Source: Eulemur rufifrons (Eukaryota; Chordata; Mammalia; Primates; Lemuridae). From it: 64,000 nucleotides of DNA. Below are positions 21,025 through 31,165 of this stretch, in pieces. Under the pieces are notes generated by a model. That model was given only the letters and a program-made list of their open reading frames with translations, had not been told where the DNA came from and did no database searches. The stretch covers positions 29,660,738-29,724,737 of the forward strand of contig NC_090996.1 in the NCBI RefSeq assembly GCF_041146395.1, in the 5' to 3' direction. A program made the translations under genes and the position numbers. Numbering within the stretch: position 1 is the first letter of the stretch; each line of letters starts with the position of its first letter.

Positions 21025-21200
21025 AGGTCTTATAGTTCTGCTTTCTAATCTCTACTCTGCTCCTGAATGCCTGGGTGACCTTGTTAAGTTATTTTTCCTC
21101 TCTGAGTCTGTATCTACTAGTTATTAAAATGGTATAGCTCACTCCACTCCATGGATTCATTATAAATGGAATGAAACAGTTTTATGAAAAGTCTTAACCT
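21025..21200 (+). repeat. MIR SINE
   Basis: TAATCTCTACTCTGCTCCTG, GGGTGACCTTGTTAAGTTAT and TTTTCCTCTCTGAGTCTGTA match the MIR core. The 3' end is degraded. Confidence 0.7.
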
Positions 21201-21629
21201 CAAATATACGGCTTAATAATTCCTCTCCCATTTGCTCCTTTGTATTCCATTTTCTACATGTCAAATAGAGTTGGAGCTTGAACACAGACCAGCTGAACCC
21301 CAGCCCACGTTCCTTTCACCTCTCCATGCTGCCTGACATCTTTGCCCTCTGCCACTGTGACAAGACAATGGCAGGGGAGGTAATGCCTTCCCATAAATCA
21401 TCAGTGATACAGCAAGGGAGATCCCCGGGTACTCGAGAAACATGCATTTATTCATCTGTTCAATGAGTGAGCTCCATGAGGATTACGGCGATGGGGAGTC
21501 CAGCTTTGAATATGTACATGTTAAATTGTCTGTAGGAAGCCAAGTGGCGCCGTTCAACAGTGAGATGGATATGCCAAGCTGAAGCTTGCGAAACCAGTCT
21601 GAGCTTTGACTGTGGATTTATGACTCATT
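21201..21629. other. unassigned sequence
   Basis: No repeat family or gene recognised. Confidence 0.5.
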
Positions 21630-21820
21630 GTTGTACAAGGGATCAGACTATATAATACCTGCTCTCATGACTCTCACAGGTGGTAGAAACAAGGTGTTGC
21701 AGAGACAAAAATAATTATAATACAATATAAAACACGACAAGTGCTGGATTACAACAGATCACAGCAGACAAGAACTCTGTCCTCATGGAGCTTGGGTTGC
21801 AGTGAAATTTAAGTGACTCA
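21630..21820 (-). repeat. L2 LINE 3' end, antisense
   Basis: TACAATATAAAACACGACAA followed by GTGCTGGATTACAACAG, and GTCCTCATGGAGCTTGGGTT, resemble the reversed L2 3' end. Degraded. Confidence 0.45.
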
Positions 21821-21894
21821 GTGACTCAAAATTATTCAAATATATGTTAAAAATTGAAGTGCCAAATTCTCCAACTGGATCCATGGAGTTGCCA

Positions 21895-22300
21895 AAACTC
21901 ATTCATTTATTTGTTCATTCTTACAAAGGATATTTATTCTGCTCCGACTTTGAGCCAGACATCATGCTGGGTTCTGGAGATAAGGGATGAGCAAAGGAAG
22001 ATATAGTCTCCTCCTCCCATGGAGCTTAGAGTCTGCTGGAAGAGACAGATAGTAATCAAATATTTGTGTAATATACATAAAATAGCAACTGTGGCAAGGG
22101 CTGTAATGAGTGACAAATGATACTAGAAAGTTTTGACCTAGTTTTGACATCCCTAAGGAAATGATTTTACAACTGGGAACTAAAGAAGGATGAGGCATTG
22201 ACTACGTTAAGAAAGAAGGATGGAGAACTCAAAAGAGAGTCATGTGCAAAGGTCCTGTGGTTGGAAGAGGACTGTGCACATGAAGGACCGACAAAGCCAG
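21895..22300 (-). repeat. L2 LINE 3' end, antisense
   Basis: Begins TCATTCATTTATTTGTTCAT and continues with TTTGAGCCAGACATCATGCT, CTCCTCCCATGGAGCTTAGA, GTGGCAAGGGCTGTAATGAG and ATGTGCAAAGGTCCTGTGGT, the reverse complement of the L2 3' end and the ORF2 tail before it. Confidence 0.8.
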
Positions 22301-22869
22301 TGTAGCTCTCTATTCTGTGGACATCTGGCTATGATGTAAAACCCATCACTGTGTCATAATTTACAGCCCAAATTGGGGTCCCATGATATCTAGTTACTTC
22401 AATTCCAAGACGTCAGCGATTGTAAGTCACCCCACTGGTTTATTAACATTAGTCTTTTAAAATTGAAAATTAAAAGAAAACTAATGAGAGTTTCATCACC
22501 ACATTAAATGAATACACTGATTTTTACATGAATTTTTAATCTGGGTAATTTTAGATTTACAGAAAAACATCAATTTAAAGATGCATTCTGAACATCAAAA
22601 GGTGAAGAAGATGCATCTCGGAATTGAAGCAATTTCTATAATTATGACAATCACAGGGGATGGCATTCAATGGGCAGCTCAACAAAGGAAGACAAAACTG
22701 TTTGTACCAAAACAAGGAAAATGCTTCCCAAACAGGTAGAACCAATACATTCTCACTGCATTCCTCGTCATCTCAACATGGTCAGAACTTTGGACACCGT
22801 GGCCAGGTGTAGTAAAAGGTTCCAGGTAAGACGGGGGAGAAGAGTTGGGGCCAGAGGAGCCTAACAGAT
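22301..22869. other. unassigned AT-rich sequence
   Basis: No repeat family or gene recognised with confidence. A short block at 22540-22570 faintly resembles an antisense L1 3' UTR. Confidence 0.4.
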
Positions 22870-23250
22870 GTCTTTCAATGAAATGTTTATTGACTACCTA
22901 CCGTGTGTCAGGTACGTTGAGGTAATACAAAGATGAAGCAGACATGCTACCTTCCTTGTAAAGCCCAGGATCTAGTGACCAAGATTAATGTGGAAAAAAC
23001 TCTGTCTTCTATCAGACAGGTTATAGGTGCTACAATAAGTGAAAAAAAATTTTAAATATAGAAATGAGAAAGATATTAATTTTGGCATTGGGTTGGGAGG
23101 GCTTTGGAGGAGGCTTCCTGGAAGGGATGCTATTTGGGCTGATCTATTTATGTGACAAATATCTATTGGGCCTCTGTCATCAGTGCTGAATGCTGCAGAA
23201 TCAGAAAGGCAAGGTCCTTGTCCTCAGGTGGTTTCCATGCAGATTCCGAG
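22870..23250 (-). repeat. L2 LINE 3' end, antisense (possibly two pieces)
   Basis: AATGTTTATTGACTACCTAC, GTGTGTCAGGTACGTTGAGG, AGGAGGCTTCCTGGAAGGGA and ATGCTATTTGGGCTGA match reversed L2. A second reversed L2 start follows at about 23145 (GTGACAAATATCTATTGGGC). Confidence 0.65.
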
Positions 23251-23339
23251 CGAGTTCAACTCTAACTTGCCCGTGTGTCTACCTCTCCAATGTGATGCCT
23301 CGTCCAGCCCTCACCACTACTTCTCACCTTTGTTTTAGA

Positions 23340-23580
23340 CACGTGGTGACTAAATGATATATGACTGTCATGAAACACTTAAGTAATTCAGAAAAGAGCA
23401 ACGAAAGGATGCAAAACTGACCCCAAATCCCACCATCCATAAATAGACATGCTAGCATTTGATGAAGATCATTCCAGACATCTTATGCTTATACCCTAAA
23501 TAGAAGGAAGATCAACAGATAGAAATAAGATTATAAAAACAGGATCATAGCATCCTCACTCTTTTGGAATACAATATTAA
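23340..23580. repeat. old L1/HAL1-like 3' fragment, uncertain
   Basis: The wording around ACCCCAAATCCCACCATCCA and ATAGACATGCTAGCATTTGA resembles a widespread old L1-related 3' segment. A second weak copy is at about 61000-61090. Family and strand not fixed. Confidence 0.3.
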
Positions 23581-23582
23581 AT

Positions 23583-23990
23583 TATTTTTTTTTTCTTGGA
23601 TGTAGTAGAAGAAAAAGAAATTGAAATGAAGCTAAAGGAATTGCTGAACTTCAAAGTCCTATTATTCTGACATTAAATACTCATGAGGCTACAACCCAGC
23701 AAACACCAACAATTCTGATACAAAGACATTTCAAATTGGAGGACAGAACAGGCGCGTTTTGACTCTGAGTGTGAAATCTCAGGCTGTAAGCCGGAAGAAT
23801 AGGCTGCAGGGTCCGGACGATGTGATTCGAGCGGGCTTGTGAAGGCGATGTATGGCCGGCCGGCCAGCCCTGCAGCGTAATTGATGACAGCACCGTATTG
23901 ACCCAGAATATTCTGCATGAGAAACCCAGTTCCTGAGGCTGTCAGCCCATCCTGCGAGCCCCAATCCTGGGGAATCGACATCTCTCACTG
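23583..23990 (-). other. CpG-rich block with a 102-codon minus-strand frame, origin unknown
   Basis: By eye, 14 CpG dinucleotides fall within 23751-23980, unlike the CpG-poor surroundings. On the minus strand a 102-codon frame runs from 23981 to 23673, and the other two frames are also mostly open. A run of ten T at 23585-23594 would be a short poly-A at the 3' side of a minus-strand transcript, so an old retrocopy is possible, but no target-site duplication was found. I do not recognise the peptide. It could equally be a small conserved CpG cluster. Confidence 0.3.
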
Positions 23991-24339
23991 CCTGCCAAAT
24001 CCTCCCCAGAATCCAAAATGACTGAGGACAGATAGGGGTGGTTTTTTGGCAGATCTAAAGACAATGTTCTGATTTGATTCCAGGGTCTTGTGGCAATAAA
24101 TTACACGTTTGGCTGAGACTGGTCCATCCCCACGCCACGTCCCAGTCCCTCTGGGCTTCTGTGGACAGAGCTCACAGTCTGATTTTATCTACTCGGAAGT
24201 GGGGGCGCGGTGACAAGATGTCTTGATTGATTAAGCAAGAGCATAGACAGCACAGGGTAGAACACCCACCGTGGGATTTCAAGGTTGGGTAGGGGGAAAA
24301 AAGGTGTCGTCACTATAGGACAGTGTAAATCCTAAAGTT
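23991..24339. other. unassigned sequence
   Basis: No repeat family or gene recognised. Confidence 0.45.
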
Positions 24340-24500
24340 TTTGGTTTGCCATATACCAGCTGTGCAAACTCAGACACGGTCCTAACTTTCCTGGGCATCA
24401 GTTTTCTCACCTGCCGATGGAGATGATAATAATGACTACTAAAGTTTACTGTGTGGGTAAAACAGCTACCACACACAGGGTTCTCGATAAATGAAAGCTA
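24340..24500 (+). repeat. MIR SINE
   Basis: CCATATACCAGCTGTGCAAA, CATCAGTTTTCTCACCTGCC, GATGGAGATGATAATAATGA and GGTTCTCGATAAATGAAAGC match MIR from the core to the 3' end. Confidence 0.75.
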
Positions 24501-25019
24501 TTTGTGTGACCCTGAGCAAGTCAATATGGCCTCTCTGTATCCCGGTTTTATTAAAGGTAATAATAGGTAACCAGAGATAAAGTGTACTGAATTCTTAGTA
24601 TGTGCGTGGTGGGCACACTCCAAAAAGGCGATTGAAGGGAGAGTTTAATAAAGTTCAATTTACAAAGGTGTGGGTCAGGCTAAGGGACATGATGAAGTGC
24701 CCCCAAAGCTAGCAAGAGTGGGAAGCCAGAAACCACTCAGCCTGATGGGCTCCAAGGGACTCCAGAGCAGCTGGGGACTTTGGAGAGGGCTGCCCGACAG
24801 CAGCTCGGCCTCCAGGAGAGAAATCACACCCTGAAACTCACGGTGGCGCTGGGCGCAAGCAGGGGAGCAATGCCCACTTCCCACTCTCTGCTGTTCCTTC
24901 CATGGACCAAGCCCACCAGGGGTCAGGGGAGCCCGGGGGGATGCGGTCTGAAGGGGATTCAGCTTTTGGAGCACCGAGAGGATGGAGAAGTGTAAAAGGG
25001 ACGACGAGTGCAACTCTGC
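24501..25019. other. unassigned sequence
   Basis: A weak MIR-like remnant may lie at 24505-24600 (GACCCTGAGCAAGTCA). A 185-codon minus-strand frame over 24675-25232 has no recognisable domain and runs into a MIR, so I do not call it a gene. Confidence 0.4.
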
Positions 25020-25180
25020 AGGTGCCATTTCACTCATCCTCGCCACGCCCCGTGAGGTGAGGACCGTTGTCCTGCATCTCACAGGTGAAGGGACTGACTG
25101 AGGCTCAGAGAACACAGGAGGCTCGTCTAGACTGCACATCAGGTAACGGGCAGAGCTGGCACCCAAACCCTGGCCTGTAT
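25020..25180 (-). repeat. MIR SINE, antisense
   Basis: CACTCATCCTCGCCACGCCC, GTGAGGTGAGGACCGTTGTC, GACTGAGGCTCAGAGAACAC and AGAGCTGGCACCCAAACCCT match the reversed MIR. Confidence 0.75.
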
Positions 25181-25329
25181 GATTTGGGGACTCACGCTCA
25201 TAATTATTTCTGTTAGAGTCCGGAACCCCCACTTGTTCCTAGCATCACTATCATGATCCATGAGAAGGGGCACAGGGCAGGAAATGCACGGGACACACAG
25301 AGGGGACAGCAGGGCATCCTCCACTCAGC

Positions 25330-25503
25330 CACAGGGTGATCTTCCTGAAACGTGCACCTGGCCAAACACTCCCTGCTTTCTTCCTGGCTCCATTATCCTC
25401 CTGAGAAAGTGAAGTTGTCTCCCTGCTCCTTCACACCCTCATCTTCCTCCACACCCAACCGCACTCCCCATGCTCCAGCCACGCAGAAACATTGCCTCAT
25501 TCC
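25330..25503 (+). repeat. L2 LINE, part 1 (split by LTR)
   Basis: GATCTTCCTGAAACGTGCAC, CTCCTGAGAAAGTGAAGTTG and CCCCATGCTCCAGCCACGCA match L2 before the 3' end. The text resumes at 25925 after an antisense LTR. Confidence 0.7.
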
Positions 25504-25923
25504 CACGCACAGTCAGCGTTCTCCGAAGGAACAGAACCGAGAAGGTGCACGTACATTTACATATACACATACATATCTTAACACTTACATAAAAGAGATT
25601 TATTTCGAGGAATTGGATCACATGATTGTGGAGGTTAGCAAGGCTGACATCCGCAGGGCCAGCGATCAGCCTAGAAAATCAGGCAGGATTTATGCTGCAG
25701 ACTTGAGGCAGAATTTCTTCTTCTCCAGGAAATCTCAGTTTTGCTCACAAGTTCTTCATCTGATTGGGCGAGGCCCACCCATACTAGAGAGGGTGATCTG
25801 CTTTGCTTAAAATGAACTGATTGTGGATATAAGACACCTTCACAGCAACACCTAGATTAGCATTTGATTAAATAGCTGGGTACTACAGCCTAGCCAGGTA
25901 GATACATAAAACTAACCATCACA
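25504..25923 (-). mobile_element. MaLR-type solo LTR, antisense, inside L2
   Basis: The + strand is antisense to a MaLR LTR: CAGCGTTCTCCGAAGGAACA, AAGAGATTTATTTCGAGGAA, TTGGATCACATGATTGTGGA, TGATTGGGCGAGGCCCACCC and the terminus AAAACTAACCATCACA. The length of about 420 bp suits a full solo LTR. L2 text is continuous across it. Confidence 0.85.
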
Positions 25924-25924
25924 A

Positions 25925-26250
25925 CATCCTTCCATGCCCCGGTGCCTTTGTGCAAGCCGTTCCGGCTACCCGGGCAAGTGCCCCTCCGGCCACCCCCTTT
26001 ATAAAGCCTTCCCTGATTTCCTCAAGCAGAGCGAGATCCTCCTGCCTTGTGTTTCCACGGTGCCCCAGGCTCAGTCTGTGTTAGCATTTATCACATTGCA
26101 TAGCAAATATTTACTCCCACTCACCACCCCCCTAGACCAAGAAGTTTCCTGGGGCAGTGGCTGGGTATTTTTCCAACCCAGCATTCCCCGCATTTGCACA
26201 TGTCTTAGCACATGAAAACGACCAATAAATATTTGTTAAATGAGCTCATT
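25925..26250 (+). repeat. L2 LINE, part 2 with 3' end
   Basis: CCTTCCATGCCCCGGTGCCT, TTGTGCAAGCCGTTCCGGCT, ATAAAGCCTTCCCTGATTTC, TTAGCATTTATCACATTGCA and CAATAAATATTTGTTAAATG complete the L2 3' end after the LTR. Confidence 0.85.
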
Positions 26251-26894
26251 TGTTAGATTGAAGAAGAATGTAAAGAAAAAAAAAAAAACCCTGAAGCTCA
26301 GTAGAGGGAGGCGGAGATGTCACTACTCATATAACTCACCAATATATAAATGTTATCTTACTCAGCCCTGATTTCAATGCCTTTCCCTCCCTGCTGCTTT
26401 GAGTCAAGTTAAGGCAGGACTGCCATGGGACCAGCTGAGCCCTTCATTAAAAAGTGAGGAGGAGGGGATGCTGAGGATGAAGGCAGGCAGGTCTGCAGAA
26501 AGTCGCCAGGTACTGCTGTCTGTGAAAGCCTCTGCAATTGGTATTCCACAGTATGTGGCATTTTTCTGCTTCCTGCTGGAAAACGCCGAGTGGTTGTAAA
26601 TCATTCTGCTGCAGCTGTCCTAGTGATAAGTGCTTGGGAATTGGGAAGGGACATGGGGACATGCTCCCGCCCTCAGGAGACACGCAGGGCAAGTTACGCT
26701 GAAAAGCAGGGGGCTTGGTCCCTTAGCTCCCGAATCAACAGGAGAGAGAGCAATATTCGTTCTCATGGTGGGGCCGAGGGTGAGAAGGTGCTGGGGGCCG
26801 GATCTCCTGGGGGAGCAGATCCTTCAGCATCCTGGTCATGCGGGCTCCTGGCAACGCGGCCACTCTGGTGAGAAGGAAGGAATCTACTTCCAAG
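26251..26894. other. unassigned sequence
   Basis: An A-run lies at about 26274-26289. Otherwise no repeat family or gene recognised. Confidence 0.45.
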
Positions 26895-27075
26895 GCCACC
26901 TAACTTTGGAAGCATTATTTAAACTCAGCCTCATTCTACTTATCTGTAAAAAGGGGACAAAAATAGTAGCTACTTTATAAAGTTGTTATTAGCATTAAAT
27001 AAGTGCAATGTAATGTATGTAAAGCGTTTATAACAGTGCTTGGCATGTGCTAATCACTATGTCAGCTATCACCAT
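26895..27075 (+). repeat. MIR SINE
   Basis: CTACTTATCTGTAAAAAGGG, GTAGCTACTTTATAAAGTTG and AGCGTTTATAACAGTGCTTG followed by GCATGTGCTAATCACTATG match the MIR 3' half. Confidence 0.85.
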
Positions 27076-27140
27076 CATCATCATCACCATCATCACCGTC
27101 ATTAGCACCACGGCCACCATCTTTGTTGTTGTCATCATTA
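27068..27140. repeat. imperfect CAT/CAC trinucleotide repeat
   Basis: A run of CAT, CAC and related triplets grows out of the MIR 3' tail, a common site for microsatellite birth. Interrupted, so probably modestly variable. Confidence 0.85.
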
Positions 27141-27734
27141 TAGTCTTGTCAAATATTTATAGACCCTGTTACATGTCACATTCTGTGCTAGGCTGTGAGA
27201 ATGTCTAGAGATTGAAAGATAGGGTCTTTGAACAGGAGGTTGGGCGTGCAGCATCCCAACTCTGCATCTCGGACTCTGCATCTTCCTGAGGTTTGGCACA
27301 AGTCCCTTTGTGGCTCTGGACGTCAGTTCTGGACCATTGGGAAAATATTTGTGCCTATCAAATGAAAGGATATGTGTAAAAATCCCCCTGCAAGCAGAAG
27401 AGAACCGCCCTGAAGGTCCTTTTACTTGACCGTCAAGGCACCTTCATGGCACCAGTGGGGTTCAGACGACAGCTCAGAGAAGGAGGGAAGATGAGCTCTA
27501 CTCGTTTGATCCCTTGTAGGGAAATAGGTGGCCACGGGCTGAAATGGCTTCTGCGAATGGGCACAGGTAACCAGAGAGACAGAGGGCAAACCGAATTCGC
27601 AAACTCTGTATCTTTCTTCTTCCCACTCTGCTTGTCTTTGCAGCCTTGGCCAAGCCTTGGATCCCTCTCTGCCCTCAGGACCCATAGGCTCTGAGCGGGC
27701 TTTCATTATCTGAGTCAGAAATAAAGGCTCTGCA
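27141..27734. other. unassigned sequence
   Basis: 27145-27235 weakly resembles a reversed L2 3' end (CCTGTTACATGTCACATTCT). The remainder is unrecognised. Confidence 0.35.
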
Positions 27735-27910
27735 GACCATTCACCGAGCACTTATTATGGGCCAGATAATTGACACCCATAGTGGTGCTTAATCCCTATA
27801 TACAGACCCTTGTACAGAAGGAGAAAGACCATCAGAGAGGCTAAGTCCACTGCCCCAGGCCACACCACTGATAATTGGCAAAGGAGGTGATCTGACTCTG
27901 AAGCTTTTCA
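27735..27910 (-). repeat. MIR SINE, antisense
   Basis: ACCGAGCACTTATTATGGGC, AGAGAGGCTAAGTCCACTGC followed by CCCAGGCCACACCACTGATA match the reversed MIR. Confidence 0.75.
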
Positions 27911-28954
27911 CAGCTCACTGTCCCCTGGGGCAGCAGCATTTTGTAATTGCCAGGGGCTTACAAAGAGGGTGGGGGAGAAAGGACTCTTCAGCTGTCTGTG
28001 CCAAGGCAGGGTAGTGCTGGGGCCTCTTTTCCAAGAGCTGATTAAAATGCCCAACAGGACTGCCCACCCTGGGACCAGCTGTTTTGCTAAAGCCCTTTGT
28101 CCCTCCATGTTGCTAGGAGAAGACAGTCATCATTAGGGCAGAGCTTCCTGGAGGGAGGAGGCAGAGGCGGTCACTGGGGAGTCTTCCAGGAGCATTGAAA
28201 GGCCCCCTCCATTTCCTCCTCCCTGTTGGAATCTGCAAGCTTATCTTTTTAATTATACAATTATACTTAACTTTTTTAGTGAAAATACCTTTGGAGGAAT
28301 TTCCTAATTAAATGAAGAAGCAATATTCTCAAATTATTTGGGGCAAACTCTATCTCCATTTTCTGCTTAGAGATGAAATTAAAATTCCGCATTGACCTTT
28401 TAGAAAGAGCAAAGCCAGTTTTGTTGTTGTGTATCCATTTTCCCTGCCTGTTGCTCCTCCTCTCCTGCCTTCCTTCTCTCCTTCTCCTCCTTTTCCTTGC
28501 AAATCCACATCACAGGGTTACAACGAAGGGAGAAATCTTAACCGAGAACTAAAGGATAGTATTTACACGAGTTATTAAAACCCTCAGCTTTAGCAAGTAT
28601 TCACTTTTGCAGGTCGACCAGCAAGCCACATTAGCACTGATCAGCACATCCAACTCTGTGATAGCCTTGATTTTCCAAATGGAGATCCCTCATTCCTCTG
28701 TATTATAGCATTAGTCCAACTCCCCTGATGCCTAATACATGTCCAACAATTATTGGCTAATGTTGTCTTGTATATATTCCATAGCATTTAACATCACCTG
28801 GCCTTATTGTATTGGCGTTTGCATTTCTCTCACACTGGAATGAAGCTGGCCTGGGACCACGGAGAACAAAATGCCAGGACCGTATCAGTGGGCAGCTAAT
28901 AATCATAAGAGGCTTTATTTGCACTGGCCGATGAACAATCAACAAACACATGTT
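27911..28954. other. unassigned sequence with AT-rich non-repeat block
   Basis: No repeat recognised over 1 kb. 28235-28420 is AT-rich with TAATTA-type sites (near 28248, 28258 and 28306) and no repeat signature, and is a candidate conserved non-coding element. Purpose unknown. Confidence 0.4.
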
Positions 28955-29105
28955 TGCTATGAACAATCAATGCATCACCTCATTTCATTCTCTCAACAAC
29001 CCTGAGAGTTAGTAATAATTCCCATTTTATGGATGAATTGTACACAGCTAGAAGGCGGCAGGGCTGGGACTTCAACCAAGGGTGTCTAATTTCAAAATCC
29101 TTTGT
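28955..29105 (-). repeat. MIR SINE, antisense
   Basis: CATTCTCTCAACAACCCTGA, AATTCCCATTTTATGGATGA and CAGGGCTGGGACTTCAACCA match the reversed MIR. Confidence 0.75.
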
Positions 29106-30034
29106 TGCAAACAGCACATTCTTCTTGGGTTTCCTCCAATGTATGACACAAATGCTTTGGACACAGTAGGCAGAGGACATGTGCGGCATAAATTAAGCAC
29201 TGTGTGGTTTTTATAAGATGATTCCTGTGGCCAGGTGATTTCCCTTAGGGGCCCTTGCTGGTCAGATGTGCACAAATGTGTTTTGTTTGGCTCACAGAAT
29301 GTCAGCTCATATTATGTTTTTTTTTATAAGTTGCCAACATTTAAATATTGGAATACTCCTCATAAAAATCCAGATTTCCTGTGTCTTTGGAAAGATTGGG
29401 AAATCTCGCAATGCCAGGTCCACTGGCAACCGTCTGCTGGAGCTGACAATATCTGTACTCTCTGGTTTGTGTCACTCCCCATCCCTCTCTTTTGCCTCTC
29501 TGATTTTGAATCCAAATATTCCTTGACATTTATAATTGCATTTTGAGTTATTTTCCTTTTGGGATAATTAATTAAAAAGTGAAGTATTAATGATACCACC
29601 TGTATCAAATGCAGGAAAACAAAATAGAGACTGAGAGAACCATATGTTTCAAGAAAAGCTGGAGTTGTAGAATTGAAAAATATCCTGTTTGATATACAAA
29701 TACAGTGTGTCTATGTCGAAAGCATACCCAGCCTGCTTTGCTGACTCTCATGATCGCTGTATGGATTTGATTTTTCAGACCCTGGTCTAGATAATCAATT
29801 TTAATAGCCCAGTATCATGTGAGGTCTTGTCAATATGAGGTCTGGTCCATTGGTGAGCAATTAGGGAGGTTTATAAGCAATAAGAACCAGTCATTTGGTT
29901 GCTGCTCTATGTAAATTTAGGGATTTATAAGTGTGTCAGCACTTACATCTTTAAAGTATCAATTCTACATTTCCTTTATAGAACAGATGTCTATTGTAAC
30001 ATAGTGATAATAAAAATTTAAAAATTATTACTCT
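29106..30034. other. unassigned sequence
   Basis: 29310-29470 reads like a decayed DNA-transposon or other ancient repeat (TTGCCAACATTTAAATATTG, CATAAAAATCCAGATTTCCT, CACTGGCAACCG), but I cannot name the family. The rest is AT-rich and unrecognised. Confidence 0.35.
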
Positions 30035-30245
30035 GTATTGAGCTACCTACCACGAACCAGAGTATTTAATGAGTTATGAACATCTGCTATATCGTTTATT
30101 TTAATTATCACAATCTCCCTGTAATATAGGTATTATTTAATCCCAAATTTTTCAAGTAGGTAGTTGATGCTAAGTCAAGGTGAAGATATAAACTCAGGTC
30201 TAAGGTCAAAGCCCAAATTCTTTTCACTATGTTATACTGCTTTGA
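30035..30245 (-). repeat. MIR SINE, antisense
   Basis: ATTTTAATTATCACAATCTC, CCTGTAATATAGGTATTATT and a TATAAACTCAGGTCTAAGGT to CACTATGTTATACTGCTTT end match the reversed MIR. Confidence 0.75.
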
Positions 30246-30984
30246 CTTTGTCTGATTGTAATATGGCCAACGCTGCTCTTTTTTCTTTTAAAATTTTTTT
30301 CCTAATGTTTATTTGCTGATTTTTAAAATTTGTAACCTTTGCCATTTAAGACATTTACAAGCAATGTAACTTAGATTTTTAAGACAATTTCTATATGGAA
30401 TTTTTGCTTTATAATAAAGAAATATATCTCATTTATACTTATTTTTATAACTGATATATGCATATCTATGTGTATTTACTTCTTTTATTTTTTACCTCTC
30501 CATAGTGGAACATATCAGGACTCCGTACACCATAGGTAATCAATTAACATTTGTGAACACAGCGAAGTGCTCAGCATCTACTGGGAGGGAGGATTTTAAA
30601 TTAAACAAAGCTGGGTCATTCATTCCTCAGCTTCCAGGAGCTGTAAAGGTGAGGTAGACTGAGGTTTTCTTTTTTTTTTTTTTTTTTTCTTTTTTGCTTC
30701 TCTAAAGAGGCTGAAGAGGTTTCCTCTCCAGAAACTCTAATAAATATGGTGGAAAATTCTGGGACTATTACAATGTTACACAAGCAGTTACCTTCACGTA
30801 TTTATAGCCAAATCTCATTAAGTTTCATTAAGACTGGAGTCTGTGACATGTTGGATAGAGGCTGGAGGAAGCTTATCAAATTAACAGTGTAAATGAGATT
30901 GCAAAGTGCATCCTGTTCCCACTTAAAGCAGGTTAGAAGCACTTTAAAAGCACCTGTGACTAGATAAATTCGTGGATGCTAAAT
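30246..30984. other. unassigned AT-rich sequence with T-rich tract
   Basis: A long T-rich tract at 30668-30695 has no recognisable retroposon attached on either side. No gene or family otherwise. Confidence 0.45.
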
Positions 30985-31165
30985 ATATGATAGGTTACGA
31001 ATGGAAGCGAGGGGTCTCGGGAGACAGCCTTACAAACTAGAGCAAGTTGTTACACCCCTCTGTGCCTCAGTTTCCTCATCTCTGAAATGGGGATAAGGAG
31101 ACCTAACTCACAGCACTACCATTATAATTAAACGAGGAAACATATACAAAAAGAAGTGAATTCTC
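30985..31165 (+). repeat. MIR SINE
   Basis: CAAGTTGTTACACCCCTCTG followed by TGCCTCAGTTTCCTCATCTC and TGAAATGGGGATAAGGAGAC match the MIR core. Confidence 0.8.

Noticed and set aside
24675..25232. 185-codon minus-strand open frame
   Set aside because: It runs through an antisense MIR at its 5' side and shows only composition-driven Ser/Pro/Leu content. No motif or splice context supports it.
30668..30695. T-rich tract as the tail of an antisense Alu or L1
   Set aside because: Adjacent sequence on the right does not read as an antisense Alu or L1 3' end.
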